The position numbers and the translations under genes are program-made. Source: Actinomadura macrotermitis (GTDB lineage Bacteria; Actinomycetota; Actinomycetes; Streptosporangiales; Streptosporangiaceae). From it: 64,000 nucleotides of DNA. Location: NCBI RefSeq assembly GCF_009604375.1, contig NZ_WEGH01000002.1, forward strand, positions 1,822,073 to 1,886,072, written 5' to 3'. The notes beneath the pieces were generated by a model. The model did not search any database and was not told where the DNA came from. It worked only from the letters and a program-made list of their open reading frames with translations. The stretch's first letter is position 1. Each line of letters begins with the position of its first letter. Positions 23,636 to 31,501 of the stretch are shown one piece after another.

Positions 23636-23980
23636 TCAGCCGGCCGGCGGCGGGCCGCCGTAGCCGGGTCCGCCAGGTCCGCCGTTACCCGGGCCTCCGC
23701 CGCCGAAGCGGCCGCTCTTCGGGCGGAGGGACGCGCACGCCTGCATCGCCTTCTGCTGGGCCGCCGACTGGCTCGGGCGGGATGTCGGACGACCGGACGG
23801 GCGGCCGCTGGGACGCCCGCCTTGGCCACGCTCGGGCATCTTGACGCCCTGCTTCTCCATGCACGAGCGGAACGCCGCCATCTGGTCGGCACCCTTGCCA
23901 TTCTGAGCGGGTTTCTTGTCGCCGCCGCAGGACGCGGTCAGCAGCAGTGCCGCTGCGATGACCGCCGCGAGTTTCCTCAT
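23636..23980 (-). CDS. Small lipoprotein with RPSG repeats
   Basis: 114 residues with a lipoprotein signal: MRKLAAVIAAALLLTASC, lipobox LTAS-C with Cys18. The mature part has FRSCMEKQGVKMPE and ACASLRP, resembling short conserved segments seen in secreted proteins next to MacAB-type operons, then Gly/Pro-rich low complexity (RPSGRPSGRP, GPGNGGPGGPGYGG). It overlaps the upstream gene by 4 bases (ATGA) and is last in a five-gene minus-strand operon. Probably displayed on the outer face of the membrane; function unknown. Confidence 0.75.
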   Translation of the reverse strand: MRKLAAVIAAALLLTASCGGDKKPAQNGKGADQMAAFRSCMEKQGVKMPERGQGGRPSGRPSGRPTSRPSQSAAQQKAMQACASLRPKSGRFGGGGPGNGGPGGPGYGGPPPAG

Positions 23981-24510
23981 GGCCGTTGTCCCCTTCCGGC
24001 CCCCTGGCTGACGATGGTCGCGGCGATGGTGCCGTCGTCCCCCGCTTCGCCCTGGACGGTGACCGTGGTCCCCGCGCCGAGGTCCTTGAGCGTCCCCTTC
24101 TTGGTGACGCGGATCGCGGTCTGGCCGCTGGTGCTGACCTTGACCGTCTTGCCGTCGGCGGTCGTCAGGTAGAGCACGCCCTTCTCGACCTTGGTGACGG
24201 TGCCGAACGTCATGCCGGCGGGGGCGCTGCCGCCCGGCGCGCCGCCTCGGAAGCCGCCGTAACCACCCCCGGCGTAGCCGCCGGCCGCGCGCTGCGGTTG
24301 CGGCGTGCTCTCCCCGTCCGACATCGATTTGTCGGCCCAGATGCCTCCGATGAACCCCGCGACCGCCAGCAGCGCGCCCCCCAGGTAGAGGGCCGGTCCC
24401 GGGCGGGCGGGGGGCGCCGCCGCCAGTTCGGTGGCCAGGTCTCCCTCGAACGGGGAGGTCGCCAGCAGTTCGGCGTCGTCCACCCGGATCTCCTTCCTGT
24501 GGTCACTCAT
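23977..24510 (-). CDS. Membrane-anchored DUF5666-like protein
   Basis: 177 residues: cytoplasmic N-terminus of about 40 residues, one TM helix (ALYLGGALLAVAGFIGGIWA), a Gly/Tyr-rich linker and a C-terminal OB-like beta domain (MTFGTVTKVEKGVLYLTTADGKTVKV ... GTTVTVQGEAGDDGTIAATIV), typical of DUF5666-type extracellular domains. Overlaps the permease gene by 8 bases. Probably an accessory component of the export system. Confidence 0.75.
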   Translation of the reverse strand: MSDHRKEIRVDDAELLATSPFEGDLATELAAAPPARPGPALYLGGALLAVAGFIGGIWADKSMSDGESTPQPQRAAGGYAGGGYGGFRGGAPGGSAPAGMTFGTVTKVEKGVLYLTTADGKTVKVSTSGQTAIRVTKKGTLKDLGAGTTVTVQGEAGDDGTIAATIVSQGAGRGQRP

Positions 24511-25684
24511 GGCGCAGCGCCTCGATCGGGCGCAGCCGGGCCGCGCGGGCCGCCGGGTAGCCGCCGAAGAACAGGCCGATGGCGACCGAGACGCCGAGCG
24601 CGAGCGCGATCGACGACGGCACCAGGACCGGCTTGACCCCGGCGATGGTGAACAGGCTGCCGGCGACTCCGGCGGCGACCCCGAGCAGCCCGCCGATCAG
24701 GCTGAGGACGGTGGCCTCGGCGGCGAACTGGCCGAGGATCGCGCCGGGCGGCGCGCCGACCGCCTTGCGGATGCCGATCTCCCGGGTCCGTTCGGCGACG
24801 GTGACCAGCATGATGTTGGTGATGCCGATGCCGCCGACCAGCAGGCTGATCGCGGCGACCGCGCCGAGCAGCACGGTGAAGGTCCGGCTGGACTCGCTGA
24901 CCGCGCTCTGCACGCCGGCCTGGGTGGCGACGGTGAAGTCGGCGGTGCCGTGTCGCTGCAGCAGGATCTGCCCGGCCTCGGCCTGCGCGGCGTCCACCGC
25001 CCCGGTGCCGCGGGCCTGGACGACGATCTGGTCGAGCGCCCCGTAGCCGGTGATGCCCGCCTGCACCGCCGCCAGCGGCGCCACGGCCACGCTGTCGGGG
25101 TCGCTGAAGCCGCCGGAGGTGGCGCCGGAGGCCTTCAGCACGCCGATCACGGTGAACCTGATCCCGCCGACGGTGATCTTCTTGCCGAGCGGGTCGGTCC
25201 CGGCGAACAGGTCGGACGCGACCGTGCTGCCGATGACGACCACGTTCCCGTCGCCGGCGGCGAACGCCGTCCCGGCCGCGACGGTCTTGCTCGCCGCGGC
25301 GAAGTAGTCCGGGGTCGTCCCGATGAACCGGTCGATGGTGCCGCTGGTGCCCGCGTAGGCCGCGGCGGCCGACTGCCCCGACACCACCGGCGACGCGCTG
25401 CGGATCGACGGCGACTTCGCGAGCGCCTCGGCGTCCTTGACGGTCAGGTCGCGCGCCTGGGCGCGCACCCCGCCGCCGCCGTCGCCGCCGGGGGAGACGG
25501 TCAGCGAGTCGGCGCCGAGCCGCTGGATGCTCTTCTTGACCTGCTCGGACGAGCCGTTGCCGAACGCCACCAGCAGGATCACCGCGGCCACGCCGATCAG
25601 GACGCCGAGGACGGTCAGCCCGCTGCGCAGCCGGTCGGCGGCCAGGCCGCGCAGCGCGAAGCGCAGCACCTCCAGGGGGCTCAC
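24503..25684 (-). CDS. MacB-like ABC transporter permease
   Basis: 393-residue FtsX/MacB-family permease: an N-terminal TM helix (LTVLGVLIGVAAVILLVAFGNGS), a large extracytoplasmic MacB-PCD domain, then three TM helices including LLGAVAAISLLVGGIGITNIMLVTVAERTREIGIRKAVGA, the classic motif, and a C-terminal ARLRPIEALRHE. Works with the ATPase at 25681 and the adaptor at 26352 as an efflux or mechanotransmission complex. Start ATG 25684 overlaps the ATPase stop. Confidence 0.93.
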   Translation of the reverse strand: MSPLEVLRFALRGLAADRLRSGLTVLGVLIGVAAVILLVAFGNGSSEQVKKSIQRLGADSLTVSPGGDGGGGVRAQARDLTVKDAEALAKSPSIRSASPVVSGQSAAAAYAGTSGTIDRFIGTTPDYFAAASKTVAAGTAFAAGDGNVVVIGSTVASDLFAGTDPLGKKITVGGIRFTVIGVLKASGATSGGFSDPDSVAVAPLAAVQAGITGYGALDQIVVQARGTGAVDAAQAEAGQILLQRHGTADFTVATQAGVQSAVSESSRTFTVLLGAVAAISLLVGGIGITNIMLVTVAERTREIGIRKAVGAPPGAILGQFAAEATVLSLIGGLLGVAAGVAGSLFTIAGVKPVLVPSSIALALGVSVAIGLFFGGYPAARAARLRPIEALRHE

Positions 25685-26355
25685 GCGACGCGCCCGTCGA
25701 CCAGCCGCACCACCCGCTCGGCGTGCGCGGCGACCTCGTCCTCGTGGGTGATCACCACGATGGTGCGGCCGGCCCGGGCCAGCCGGTCGAAGACGGCGAG
25801 CACGTCGGCGGTGGACGCCGAGTCCAGCGCGCCGGTGGGCTCGTCGGCCAGCAGCAGGGTCGGCGCGGTGACCAGCGCCCGCGCGATGGCGACGCGCTGC
25901 TGCTGGCCGCCCGACAGCTCGTTCGGCTCGTGCCGGGCGCGGTCGGCGAGGCCGACCTCGCGCAGCGCGGCGGCCGCCCGGCGGCGGCGTTCGGCGGCGC
26001 GCACGCCGCCGTAGGCGAGCGGCAGTTCGACGTTGGCGCGCGCGGACATCCGCGGGATCAGGTTGAAGGACTGGAAGACGAAGCCGATGCGGCGGTTGCG
26101 CAGGATCGCCAGGCGCCGCTCGTCCAGGCCGCCGACGTGCAGGCCGTCCAGCAGGTAGTCGCCGCTGGACGGCACGTCCAGGCAGCCGATGATGTTCATC
26201 AGGGTGGATTTCCCCGAGCCCGAGGCGCCCATGACGGCCACGTAGTCGCCGTGCTCGACGGTCAGCGAGACGCCGCGCAGGGCGTGCACGGCGGTGTCAC
26301 CGCTGCCGTACACCTTGGTCACCTCGCGGATGTCCAGGACGGGCGCGCCGGTCAT
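25681..26355 (-). CDS. MacB/LolD-type ABC transporter ATP-binding protein
   Basis: 224 residues with Walker A GASGSGKST (43-51), Q-loop, signature LSGGQQQRVAIARAL, Walker B LLLADEPTGALD and the H-loop VVITHE. The family belongs to the LolD/MacB/FtsE group, matching the FtsX-like permease next door. Four-base overlaps with both neighbours show tight translational coupling. Confidence 0.94.
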   Translation of the reverse strand: MTGAPVLDIREVTKVYGSGDTAVHALRGVSLTVEHGDYVAVMGASGSGKSTLMNIIGCLDVPSSGDYLLDGLHVGGLDERRLAILRNRRIGFVFQSFNLIPRMSARANVELPLAYGGVRAAERRRRAAAALREVGLADRARHEPNELSGGQQQRVAIARALVTAPTLLLADEPTGALDSASTADVLAVFDRLARAGRTIVVITHEDEVAAHAERVVRLVDGRVA

Positions 26356-27458
26356 GGCCGGCCTCCGCGCATGCCGCCGCCGGGGAATCCGCCACCCGTG
26401 CGCCCGGCGGGGAACCGGTTGTTCGGGCCGCTCTGCGTGGTCACGGTGACCACGACCTTGTCGCCCTCGTCCAGGCCCGACCTGATCTCGGTGCCCTGGT
26501 CGCCCTTGATGCCGACCTCGACCTGCACGGTGCCGCGCCGGCCGGCGCGCTCCACGGTGACGGTGCTGCGCCCGCCGGCCGTGCGGACGGCGGCGGCCGG
26601 CACGTACAGCACGTTCTCGGCGCTGGAGGTGACGACCTCCACGGTGGCGGTCTGGCCGAGCCGGATGCCCGCCGGCACCTTGGTCAGCGCGACCGTGGCC
26701 GGGTACTTCACCACGTTGTCGGTGGTGGTGGGGGCGGCCCCGATCGCGGTGATCCGCCCTGTGGCGGTCGTTCCGGGCAGCGCGTCGAATGAGACCGTCG
26801 CGGTCTGCCCGGTCTTCAGCTTGGTGGTGTCGGCCTCGGTGAAGTCGCCTTTGACCAGCAGGTGCCCGGTATCGGCTAGTTCCATGAAGCCCGTCGACGA
26901 TGTCCCGCTGCTGTTGTTGTTGTCCGAGGAGGCGGACGGCGACGATGCCGTTCCGCTGGACGGCCCGCCCACCGTCCCGTTGACCGCGGTGACCGTCCCG
27001 CTGAACGGGGCGCGTAGCAGCGTCCCGGCGTAGGTGCGCTGGGCCGCGCTGTAGGCGTTCTTCACCTGAAGGTATCCGGCGTAGCCCTTGGCGGTGCCGG
27101 TATCGGTGGTCGCGTCCAGGTTGGCTTTGGCGGCGGACAGGGCCTCCAGCGCCGCGGTCTGGTCCAGCCGGGCCAGCAGGTCGCCCTTGCCGACCCGCTG
27201 GCCCGCCTTGACGTAGATCTTGGCGACGGTGCCGGACGTCCCGAAGGACAACGCGCTGGAGCGCGCGCTCTCCACCGAACCGGAGGCCGACACCGAGGCG
27301 GTGACGGTGCCGCGGGAGACCGGCGTGAGGCGGGAGCCGGCGGCGGCGCCGGCGTCGTCGTCCGTCAGGGACAGGTAGGCGACGCCGACCCCGCCCGCCA
27401 GCAGCACGCCGAGGGTGCCGTTGATCAGCAGGGCCCGGCGCGGGAACGGCCGTTTCAT
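26352..27458 (-). CDS. MacA-like periplasmic adaptor (HlyD family)
   Basis: 368 residues from ATG 27458: an Arg-rich start, one membrane anchor (ALLINGTLGVLLAGGVGVAYLSL), a lipoyl/barrel-sandwich half (TVTASVSASGSVESARSSALSFGTSGTVAKIYVKAGQRVGKGDLLARLDQ), a short hairpin, the second half (GTLLRAPFSGTVTAVNGTVG) and beta-barrel domains, ending in a Gly-rich tail. A longer in-frame start at 27551 is possible but less like the family. In Gram-positive bacteria such adaptors link MacB-like permeases to extracellular substrates. First gene of the operon, divergent from the gene at 27536. Confidence 0.9.
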   Translation of the reverse strand: MKRPFPRRALLINGTLGVLLAGGVGVAYLSLTDDDAGAAAGSRLTPVSRGTVTASVSASGSVESARSSALSFGTSGTVAKIYVKAGQRVGKGDLLARLDQTAALEALSAAKANLDATTDTGTAKGYAGYLQVKNAYSAAQRTYAGTLLRAPFSGTVTAVNGTVGGPSSGTASSPSASSDNNNSSGTSSTGFMELADTGHLLVKGDFTEADTTKLKTGQTATVSFDALPGTTATGRITAIGAAPTTTDNVVKYPATVALTKVPAGIRLGQTATVEVVTSSAENVLYVPAAAVRTAGGRSTVTVERAGRRGTVQVEVGIKGDQGTEIRSGLDEGDKVVVTVTTQSGPNNRFPAGRTGGGFPGGGMRGGRP

Positions 27459-27535
27459 GAACCGTGAGGTTGCCGGGCCGATCTGGACCGCTTCTGAGGC
27501 GGACGTGAGATTTTGATGAGAGAGGAGGTGCGCAG

Positions 27536-28138
27536 GTGGGTTTCGGGACATACGCGCGGCGGGTGCGGGACGAGCAGGCGCCGCCGGCGCATCGCTATCT
27601 CGCGCTCAGGCGCGCCGTCGGGCATTACCGCCCGCTCGGTTTCCACGCGACATGGGCGTACGTGACGGCTCTCGCGTGCCCCTCGCCCGACATTCACCGT
27701 GATCCTTCGGCCTGGTCGCGGGCTCTCGACATTCTTGAGGCCGGCCGTTCCGCTTGGCTGGAGGAGCAGGCGGCCTTCGCGTCCATCCGGCGGATCGAGA
27801 AGGCGGCAGGACGGCGTTCGCCTCGGAAAGCACCGACCGGGCCGAGATGGCCCGGCGGCAACCCCTCCCGGCTAGGGCTGGTGGCAGCGGTGGCGAACCG
27901 CCACGCCTCCTTCCGCAGGCTTCCGTTCCCCGAGGAACTGAAAGTCCTGCACGCCGCGCTCGACGCGGCCGGCGCGGAATACCTCAGAAAGGCCGGACAC
28001 CTGGACGGCCCGGCCCGGCGATCCATCGGCGCCATCACACGGGCCGGACATGCGAACGCGTTCCCGCCCGAGTGGCGGCGCTTCGCCGAACTGCTGGGAT
28101 ACGCGGCCGAGTACACGCCGGGCAACATAGGGGCATGA
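27536..28138 (+). CDS. Hypothetical protein (200 residues)
   Basis: GTG 27536 is preceded by a near-perfect ribosome site AGGAGGTG, so this frame is expressed. The protein is rich in Arg, Ala and Trp, soluble, probably alpha-helical (AWSRALDILEAGRSAWLEEQAAFASIRR; ELKVLHAALDAAGAEYLRKAG). No family recognised. Its stop overlaps the start of the next gene (ATGA), so the two are translated together. Confidence 0.65.
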   Translation: MGFGTYARRVRDEQAPPAHRYLALRRAVGHYRPLGFHATWAYVTALACPSPDIHRDPSAWSRALDILEAGRSAWLEEQAAFASIRRIEKAAGRRSPRKAPTGPRWPGGNPSRLGLVAAVANRHASFRRLPFPEELKVLHAALDAAGAEYLRKAGHLDGPARRSIGAITRAGHANAFPPEWRRFAELLGYAAEYTPGNIGA

Positions 28139-28587
28139 ACGAGGTCGACCGGCTGGTCCGTGCCCTCACTCCCGAGAACAGAGCGGAGATCGCCTTCCTC
28201 GACCTGCAACGGCTGCGGCACGAGAACGAAGGAGGCGGCTTCCAGCGCACCGAACCCATATACGGCGTGCTGAACTCGCTGCGTTACTGGGAGAACCTCG
28301 TGTGCCGCATGGAGGAGAACGAGTGGGCCGAGAGTTCCTACATGGTTTACGAGTACCTCAACGACCTCTGCGTCCGGGACACCGTCGAGGATTATCTGGA
28401 TGCCGTCCGGCCGGCCCTCAGAGCCAGAATGGAGCGGTACGTGGACCGGCTCGACGCCCGGTTCACCGCCCTCACTCGTGATGACAGCGGCGCGGAGCCG
28501 GCCCGGTACTGGAGACCTCTCGCCGATGGCGAAGAGGTCCGCTGGTGGTGGACCAGACGTCCGGTGGAGCTTCCCCGCGGGTGGTGA
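28135..28587 (+). CDS. Hypothetical protein (150 residues)
   Basis: ATG 28135 overlaps the preceding stop. The sequence MNEVDRLVRALTPENRAEIAFLDLQRLRHENEG and ENEWAESSYMVYEYLNDLCVRDTVEDYLD is acidic and helical. No known domain recognised. Ends 20 bp before a GNAT gene on the same strand, with which it may be co-transcribed. Confidence 0.6.
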   Translation: MNEVDRLVRALTPENRAEIAFLDLQRLRHENEGGGFQRTEPIYGVLNSLRYWENLVCRMEENEWAESSYMVYEYLNDLCVRDTVEDYLDAVRPALRARMERYVDRLDARFTALTRDDSGAEPARYWRPLADGEEVRWWWTRRPVELPRGW

Positions 28588-28606
28588 AGCCTCCGATGAT
28601 GGGCTG

Positions 28607-29119
28607 GTGACACCACTGGAAACGCCTTCATTGATCCTGCGTCCGCTCACGGCCGAAGACTTCGAGGACTACGCCGCGATGCTCGGCGATCCGGAGGTGG
28701 CGCGCTTCCTCTCCGTCGAAGGCTCGATCTCGCGCGAGGACGCCTGGCGCAATCTCGCCCTGATGATCGGGCACCGGGAGATCCGCGGCTATACCCATTG
28801 GGCCCTGGTGGAGAAGAGCAGCGGACGTTTCGTCGGACGCGCCGGGCCGTGGCGGCCGTTCGGCTGGCCGGGCCTGGAAATCGGCTGGTGCCTGGCGCGC
28901 GAGCACTGGGGCAAGGGATATGCGACCGAGGCCGCCCGTGCCGCGCTGGCGTACTGCTTCGACGAGCTGGGCGCCGACGAGGTGCTGTCGCTGATCGCGA
29001 TGGACAACGAGCGTTCGGCGCGTGTCGCCGAGCGCATCGGGCACCGGCATTTGCGGGACATGGAACTGCGCGGCCTCCGCTGCCGCGTCTATGGCCAGTC
29101 CCGTCCGGAGAAGGCGTGA
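28607..29119 (+). CDS. GNAT N-acetyltransferase (RimJ/RimL type)
   Basis: 170 residues: TPLETPSLILRPLTAEDFEDYAAMLGDPEVARFL at the start, then WALVEKSSGRFVGRAGPW and the acetyl-CoA loop LAREHWGKGYATEAARAAL, ending SARVAERIGHRHLRDMELRG. This is the RimJ/RimL subgroup that acetylates protein N-termini, polyamines or drugs; substrate not inferable. Start GTG 28607; stop overlaps the next gene (GTGA). Confidence 0.9.
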   Translation: MTPLETPSLILRPLTAEDFEDYAAMLGDPEVARFLSVEGSISREDAWRNLALMIGHREIRGYTHWALVEKSSGRFVGRAGPWRPFGWPGLEIGWCLAREHWGKGYATEAARAALAYCFDELGADEVLSLIAMDNERSARVAERIGHRHLRDMELRGLRCRVYGQSRPEKA

Positions 29120-29439
29120 ACAGGCCCGGGTGGTACGGGGTCCGCTGCATTCTCCGGTGGCCCGACCACGAGACGAATTTCTATGAGGAGAGCATCACCG
29201 TCTGGCACGCGGCGTCCTCTGACGAGGCGTTCGCCAAGGCGGAGGCGGCGGCATACGAGTACGCCGACATCTGCGACGGCGAGTATCTGGAGTTCGCCCA
29301 GGCGTACTTCATCGGTGACGAGGAAGCGATCGTCGAGGGCACCGAGGTCTACTCGCTGATCCGGGAGAGCGAGCTCGAACCCGATGCCTACCTGACGTCC
29401 TTCTTCAACACGGGGACCGAGCGCCAGAACGGCGAATAG
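29116..29439 (+). CDS. DUF4288-like small protein
   Basis: 107 residues from GTG 29116, overlapping the GNAT stop. WYGVRCILRWPDHETNFYEESITVWHAASSDEAFAKAEAAAYEYA and the end IRESELEPDAYLTSFFNTGTERQ match a small acidic family common in actinomycetes and resembling DUF4288. Function unknown; relatives often sit near immunity or SUKH genes. Followed directly by a strong terminator. Confidence 0.7.
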   Translation: MNRPGWYGVRCILRWPDHETNFYEESITVWHAASSDEAFAKAEAAAYEYADICDGEYLEFAQAYFIGDEEAIVEGTEVYSLIRESELEPDAYLTSFFNTGTERQNGE

Positions 29440-29441
29440 CA

Positions 29442-29469
29442 GGGCCCCGGGGAGCATTCCCCGGGGCCC
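29442..29469. terminator. Terminator hairpin between convergent operons
   Basis: Perfect 12-bp stem GGGCCCCGGGGA with its complement around a GCAT loop. Lies between the plus-strand DUF4288-like gene and the minus-strand acetyltransferase. Confidence 0.9.
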
Positions 29470-29474
29470 TTCGG

Positions 29475-29945
29475 TCAGGATCCGCCGGTGCTGAAGCGGG
29501 CCGTGGTCGCGTCGGCCGCCTCCTGCGTCAGCCCGGCCTTCTCCAGGACGCGGACGGACGCCGGGTTGGCCAGTTCCACCTCGGCGCGCACCGTGCGCAC
29601 GCCCGGCAGGGTGAGGGCGTGCGCCACGAGGGCGCGGGCGGCCTCGGTGGCGTAGCCGCAGCCGCGGCGGGACGCGACGACGCCGTAGCCGAACTCCACC
29701 GCGCCGTCGGCGGGCGGCCAGAACAGGCCGGTGGAGCCGACCACCAGGCCGGTCTCGCGCTCGATGATCTGGTACTGGCCGGCGGGGCTCTCCGCGATGA
29801 CGCCGGCGATGACGCGGTCGCCGTCGGCGGGGAAGTCCGGCGCCCAGTGCGCCCGGCGCTCGCCGGCGAGGACGGCCGAGACGTCGGTGGCGGGCCACGG
29901 CCGCAGGATGAGGCGACCGGTGCTCGGTTCGATGTCGGGGGACAC
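29475..29945 (-). CDS. GNAT N-acetyltransferase
   Basis: 156 residues from GTG 29945, which has an ideal ribosome site (CAGGAGAAACGC); the upstream ATG at 30011 lacks one. Motifs: TGRLILRPWPATDVSAVLAG, YQIIERETGLVVGSTGLFW, FGYGVVASRRGCGYATEAARALVAHAL (acetyl-CoA loop; the usual R/QGxGxA reads RGCGYA) and ASVRVLEKAGL. RimJ/RimL-like; substrate unknown. Confidence 0.9.
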   Translation of the reverse strand: MSPDIEPSTGRLILRPWPATDVSAVLAGERRAHWAPDFPADGDRVIAGVIAESPAGQYQIIERETGLVVGSTGLFWPPADGAVEFGYGVVASRRGCGYATEAARALVAHALTLPGVRTVRAEVELANPASVRVLEKAGLTQEAADATTARFSTGGS

Positions 29946-30114
29946 GCGTTTCTCCTGGTCGTTCGGGGACGACCGGGCCGCGCTACCTGCGCGCGGGCCG
30001 ATCGGGGGCATGGCGATGAAGGGCCTGGCGGGCCATATTCATCGACCTCCTCGATCGCGCGTGCAGGGGCACGGTAGCCGAGGAGCGCTTCAAGATCAAC
30101 GGTGGCGGAATCAG

Positions 30115-30155
30115 GAAGGACGTACTAGTCTCCAGAAACATTATGAAGGACGTAC
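30115..30155 (+). promoter_or_regulatory. Direct repeats overlapping the MarR gene start
   Basis: GAAGGACGTAC occurs at 30115-30125 and again at 30145-30155, a 30-bp spacing (about three helical turns) on the same face. The second copy overlaps the start codon region. An autoregulatory binding site is a reasonable guess; direct rather than inverted arrangement is unusual for a MarR dimer. Confidence 0.4.
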
Positions 30156-30685
30156 ATAAATTCGCGATCGATGAGGCCGGTTTCCGCTACGACCCGCAGG
30201 TCAGGGAGGCGATGATGAGGTTCGCCGGCGAGGGCGACGCTCTGCTCGGCCTGGAGGCGGGCGCCGCCGTCCGCACCGCGCACCGCGCCGTCGAGCACAT
30301 GCGCGCGCACGGCTCGGAGGGCCGGGGGCTCAGCTCGGGCGCGCTCGACCTGCTGCTCCGGCTGAGCGGCGGGGCGGGCAGCGTCGGCGAGCTCGCCCAG
30401 GCCGCGGGCGTCAGCTCGCGCAACGTCACCGGGCTGGTGGACACGCTGGAGCGCGAGGGACTGGTGCGGCGCGTCCCCGATCAGCGGGACCGGCGCTCGG
30501 TGCTGGTGGAGATCACGCCCGCCGGACGGGAGTGGATCGAGGCCTTTCGCCGGCCGGCGCAGCTGGCCATGCGCGCGATCTTCAGCGGGTTCACGCCGGA
30601 CGAGCTGACCGTCCTGCGCGACCTCTGCCTGCGGCTGGCCGAGAACCAGGGCCGGCTCGCCGACCGCCTCCGACAGGACGGATGA
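30143..30685 (+). CDS. MarR-family transcriptional regulator
   Basis: 180 residues with a winged helix: LSSGALDLLLRLSGGAGSVGELAQAAGVSSRNVTGLVDTLEREGLVRRVPDQRDRRSVLVEITPAG is the standard MarR recognition helix plus wing (DxRD/RRS). The N-terminal 50 residues form the dimerisation helix. Start ATG 30143. Four bases separate it from the next gene, an NTF2-like protein, likely its operon partner. Confidence 0.9.
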   Translation: MKDVHKFAIDEAGFRYDPQVREAMMRFAGEGDALLGLEAGAAVRTAHRAVEHMRAHGSEGRGLSSGALDLLLRLSGGAGSVGELAQAAGVSSRNVTGLVDTLEREGLVRRVPDQRDRRSVLVEITPAGREWIEAFRRPAQLAMRAIFSGFTPDELTVLRDLCLRLAENQGRLADRLRQDG

Positions 30686-30689
30686 CGCC

Positions 30690-31055
30690 ATGACCTCCAC
30701 CAGACAGACGGTGCGCGCCTACCACGAGGCCCGTTTCCGCGGCGACGTGGCCGCGGCGGCGGCCCAGGTCGGCGAGCCGTTCCGGTTCCAGAGCCCCTTC
30801 ATCGACTCCGCCGACCGGACGGGGCACCTGGCCACGCTGCCCGGCTTCGTGTCGATCGTGACCGGCGTCGACCTCATCAGCGAGCTGTACGGGGACGAGG
30901 AGGCGACGCTGGTGTACGACGTGCACACCGCGACGCCGGCCGGCACGCAGCGGACGGCCGAGCACTTCCGGCTGGCCGACGGCAAGATCGTCTCGATCAT
31001 GCTGGTGTTCGACGCCGCGCCGTGGCAGCCGATGCTGGCGCGGATCCAGGGGTAG
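30690..31055 (+). CDS. NTF2-like/SnoaL-type protein
   Basis: 121 residues with a cone-shaped NTF2 fold pattern: VRAYHEARFRGDVAAAAAQVGEPFRFQSPF, a central loop, then TAEHFRLADGKIVSIMLVFD. These proteins range from ketosteroid-isomerase-like enzymes to binding proteins. Co-transcribed with marR (start 5 bp after its stop). Convergent with azlD, 1-bp gap. Confidence 0.8.
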   Translation: MTSTRQTVRAYHEARFRGDVAAAAAQVGEPFRFQSPFIDSADRTGHLATLPGFVSIVTGVDLISELYGDEEATLVYDVHTATPAGTQRTAEHFRLADGKIVSIMLVFDAAPWQPMLARIQG

Positions 31056-31056
31056 G

Positions 31057-31365
31057 TCAGGCCACGCCGCAGGCGCGCAGGGCCGCCGTGGTCGCGGCGG
31101 CCGCGACCACCACGAGGGGGAACGCCGCCCGCCGGACGGCGAGGACCGCCGCCACCGCCACCCCGGCCGGGCGCGCCCACCCCGCGAAGCCGTGCCCCTC
31201 GATCAGCGCGGACGTGGCCACCAGGGCGATCAGCAGCACGGCGGTCGCGGCCGTCAGCAGCCGCTCAAGGCCGTCAGGGATGTGCAGGCGGTCGCGGGCC
31301 AGCGGCCCGGCCACCCGGAACGCGTAGGTCCCGGCGGCCAGAACAAGGATGGCGAGCAACGGCAT
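31057..31365 (-). CDS. azlD: AzlD-family branched-chain amino acid export subunit
   Basis: 102 residues, four hydrophobic segments, starting MPLLAILVLAAGTYAFRVAGPL as usual for AzlD, with the TAVLLIALVATSAL helix. With AzlC it forms an exporter of branched-chain amino acids and analogues. ATG 31365 overlaps the stop of a mini-ORF derived from duplicated azlC sequence; ancestrally it would have overlapped azlC itself. Confidence 0.9.
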   Translation of the reverse strand: MPLLAILVLAAGTYAFRVAGPLARDRLHIPDGLERLLTAATAVLLIALVATSALIEGHGFAGWARPAGVAVAAVLAVRRAAFPLVVVAAAATTAALRACGVA

Positions 31366-31433
31366 CAGATGCCCTTTCGCGTCGGGCGGGGCACAAGGAG
31401 CCCGGTGAGAACGGTGTTGGCAGACGGCGGCAT
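31365..31433 (-). CDS. 22-residue coupled mini-ORF before azlD
   Basis: ATG 31433 opens a frame ending in TGA 31367-31365, which overlaps the azlD ATG (TGATG). The peptide MPPSANTVLTGLLVPRPTRK plus GI is a degenerate copy of the AzlC C-terminus. Probably serves only to hand ribosomes on to azlD. Confidence 0.35.
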   Translation of the reverse strand: MPPSANTVLTGLLVPRPTRKGI

Positions 31434-31444
31434 CGGACGGCCTT

Positions 31445-31501
31445 TCACATCAAGCAGGGCGCAGGGGGGTCGGCCAGGGGGAAGGCGGTGGCGGGTGGCA
31501 T
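31445..31501 (-). CDS. 18-residue coupled mini-ORF after azlC
   Basis: ATG 31501 overlaps the azlC stop (TGATG), and the frame ends at 31445, 11 bases before the next mini-ORF start. It is the more degraded of the two extra copies of the azlC tail. Translation is inferred only from the overlap. Confidence 0.3.
   Translation of the reverse strand: MPPATAFPLADPPAPCLM

Noticed and set aside
24431..27033. Long plus-strand frames opposite the MacAB-like operon
   Set aside because: Antisense shadows; the minus-strand genes have complete Walker, FtsX and HlyD motifs.
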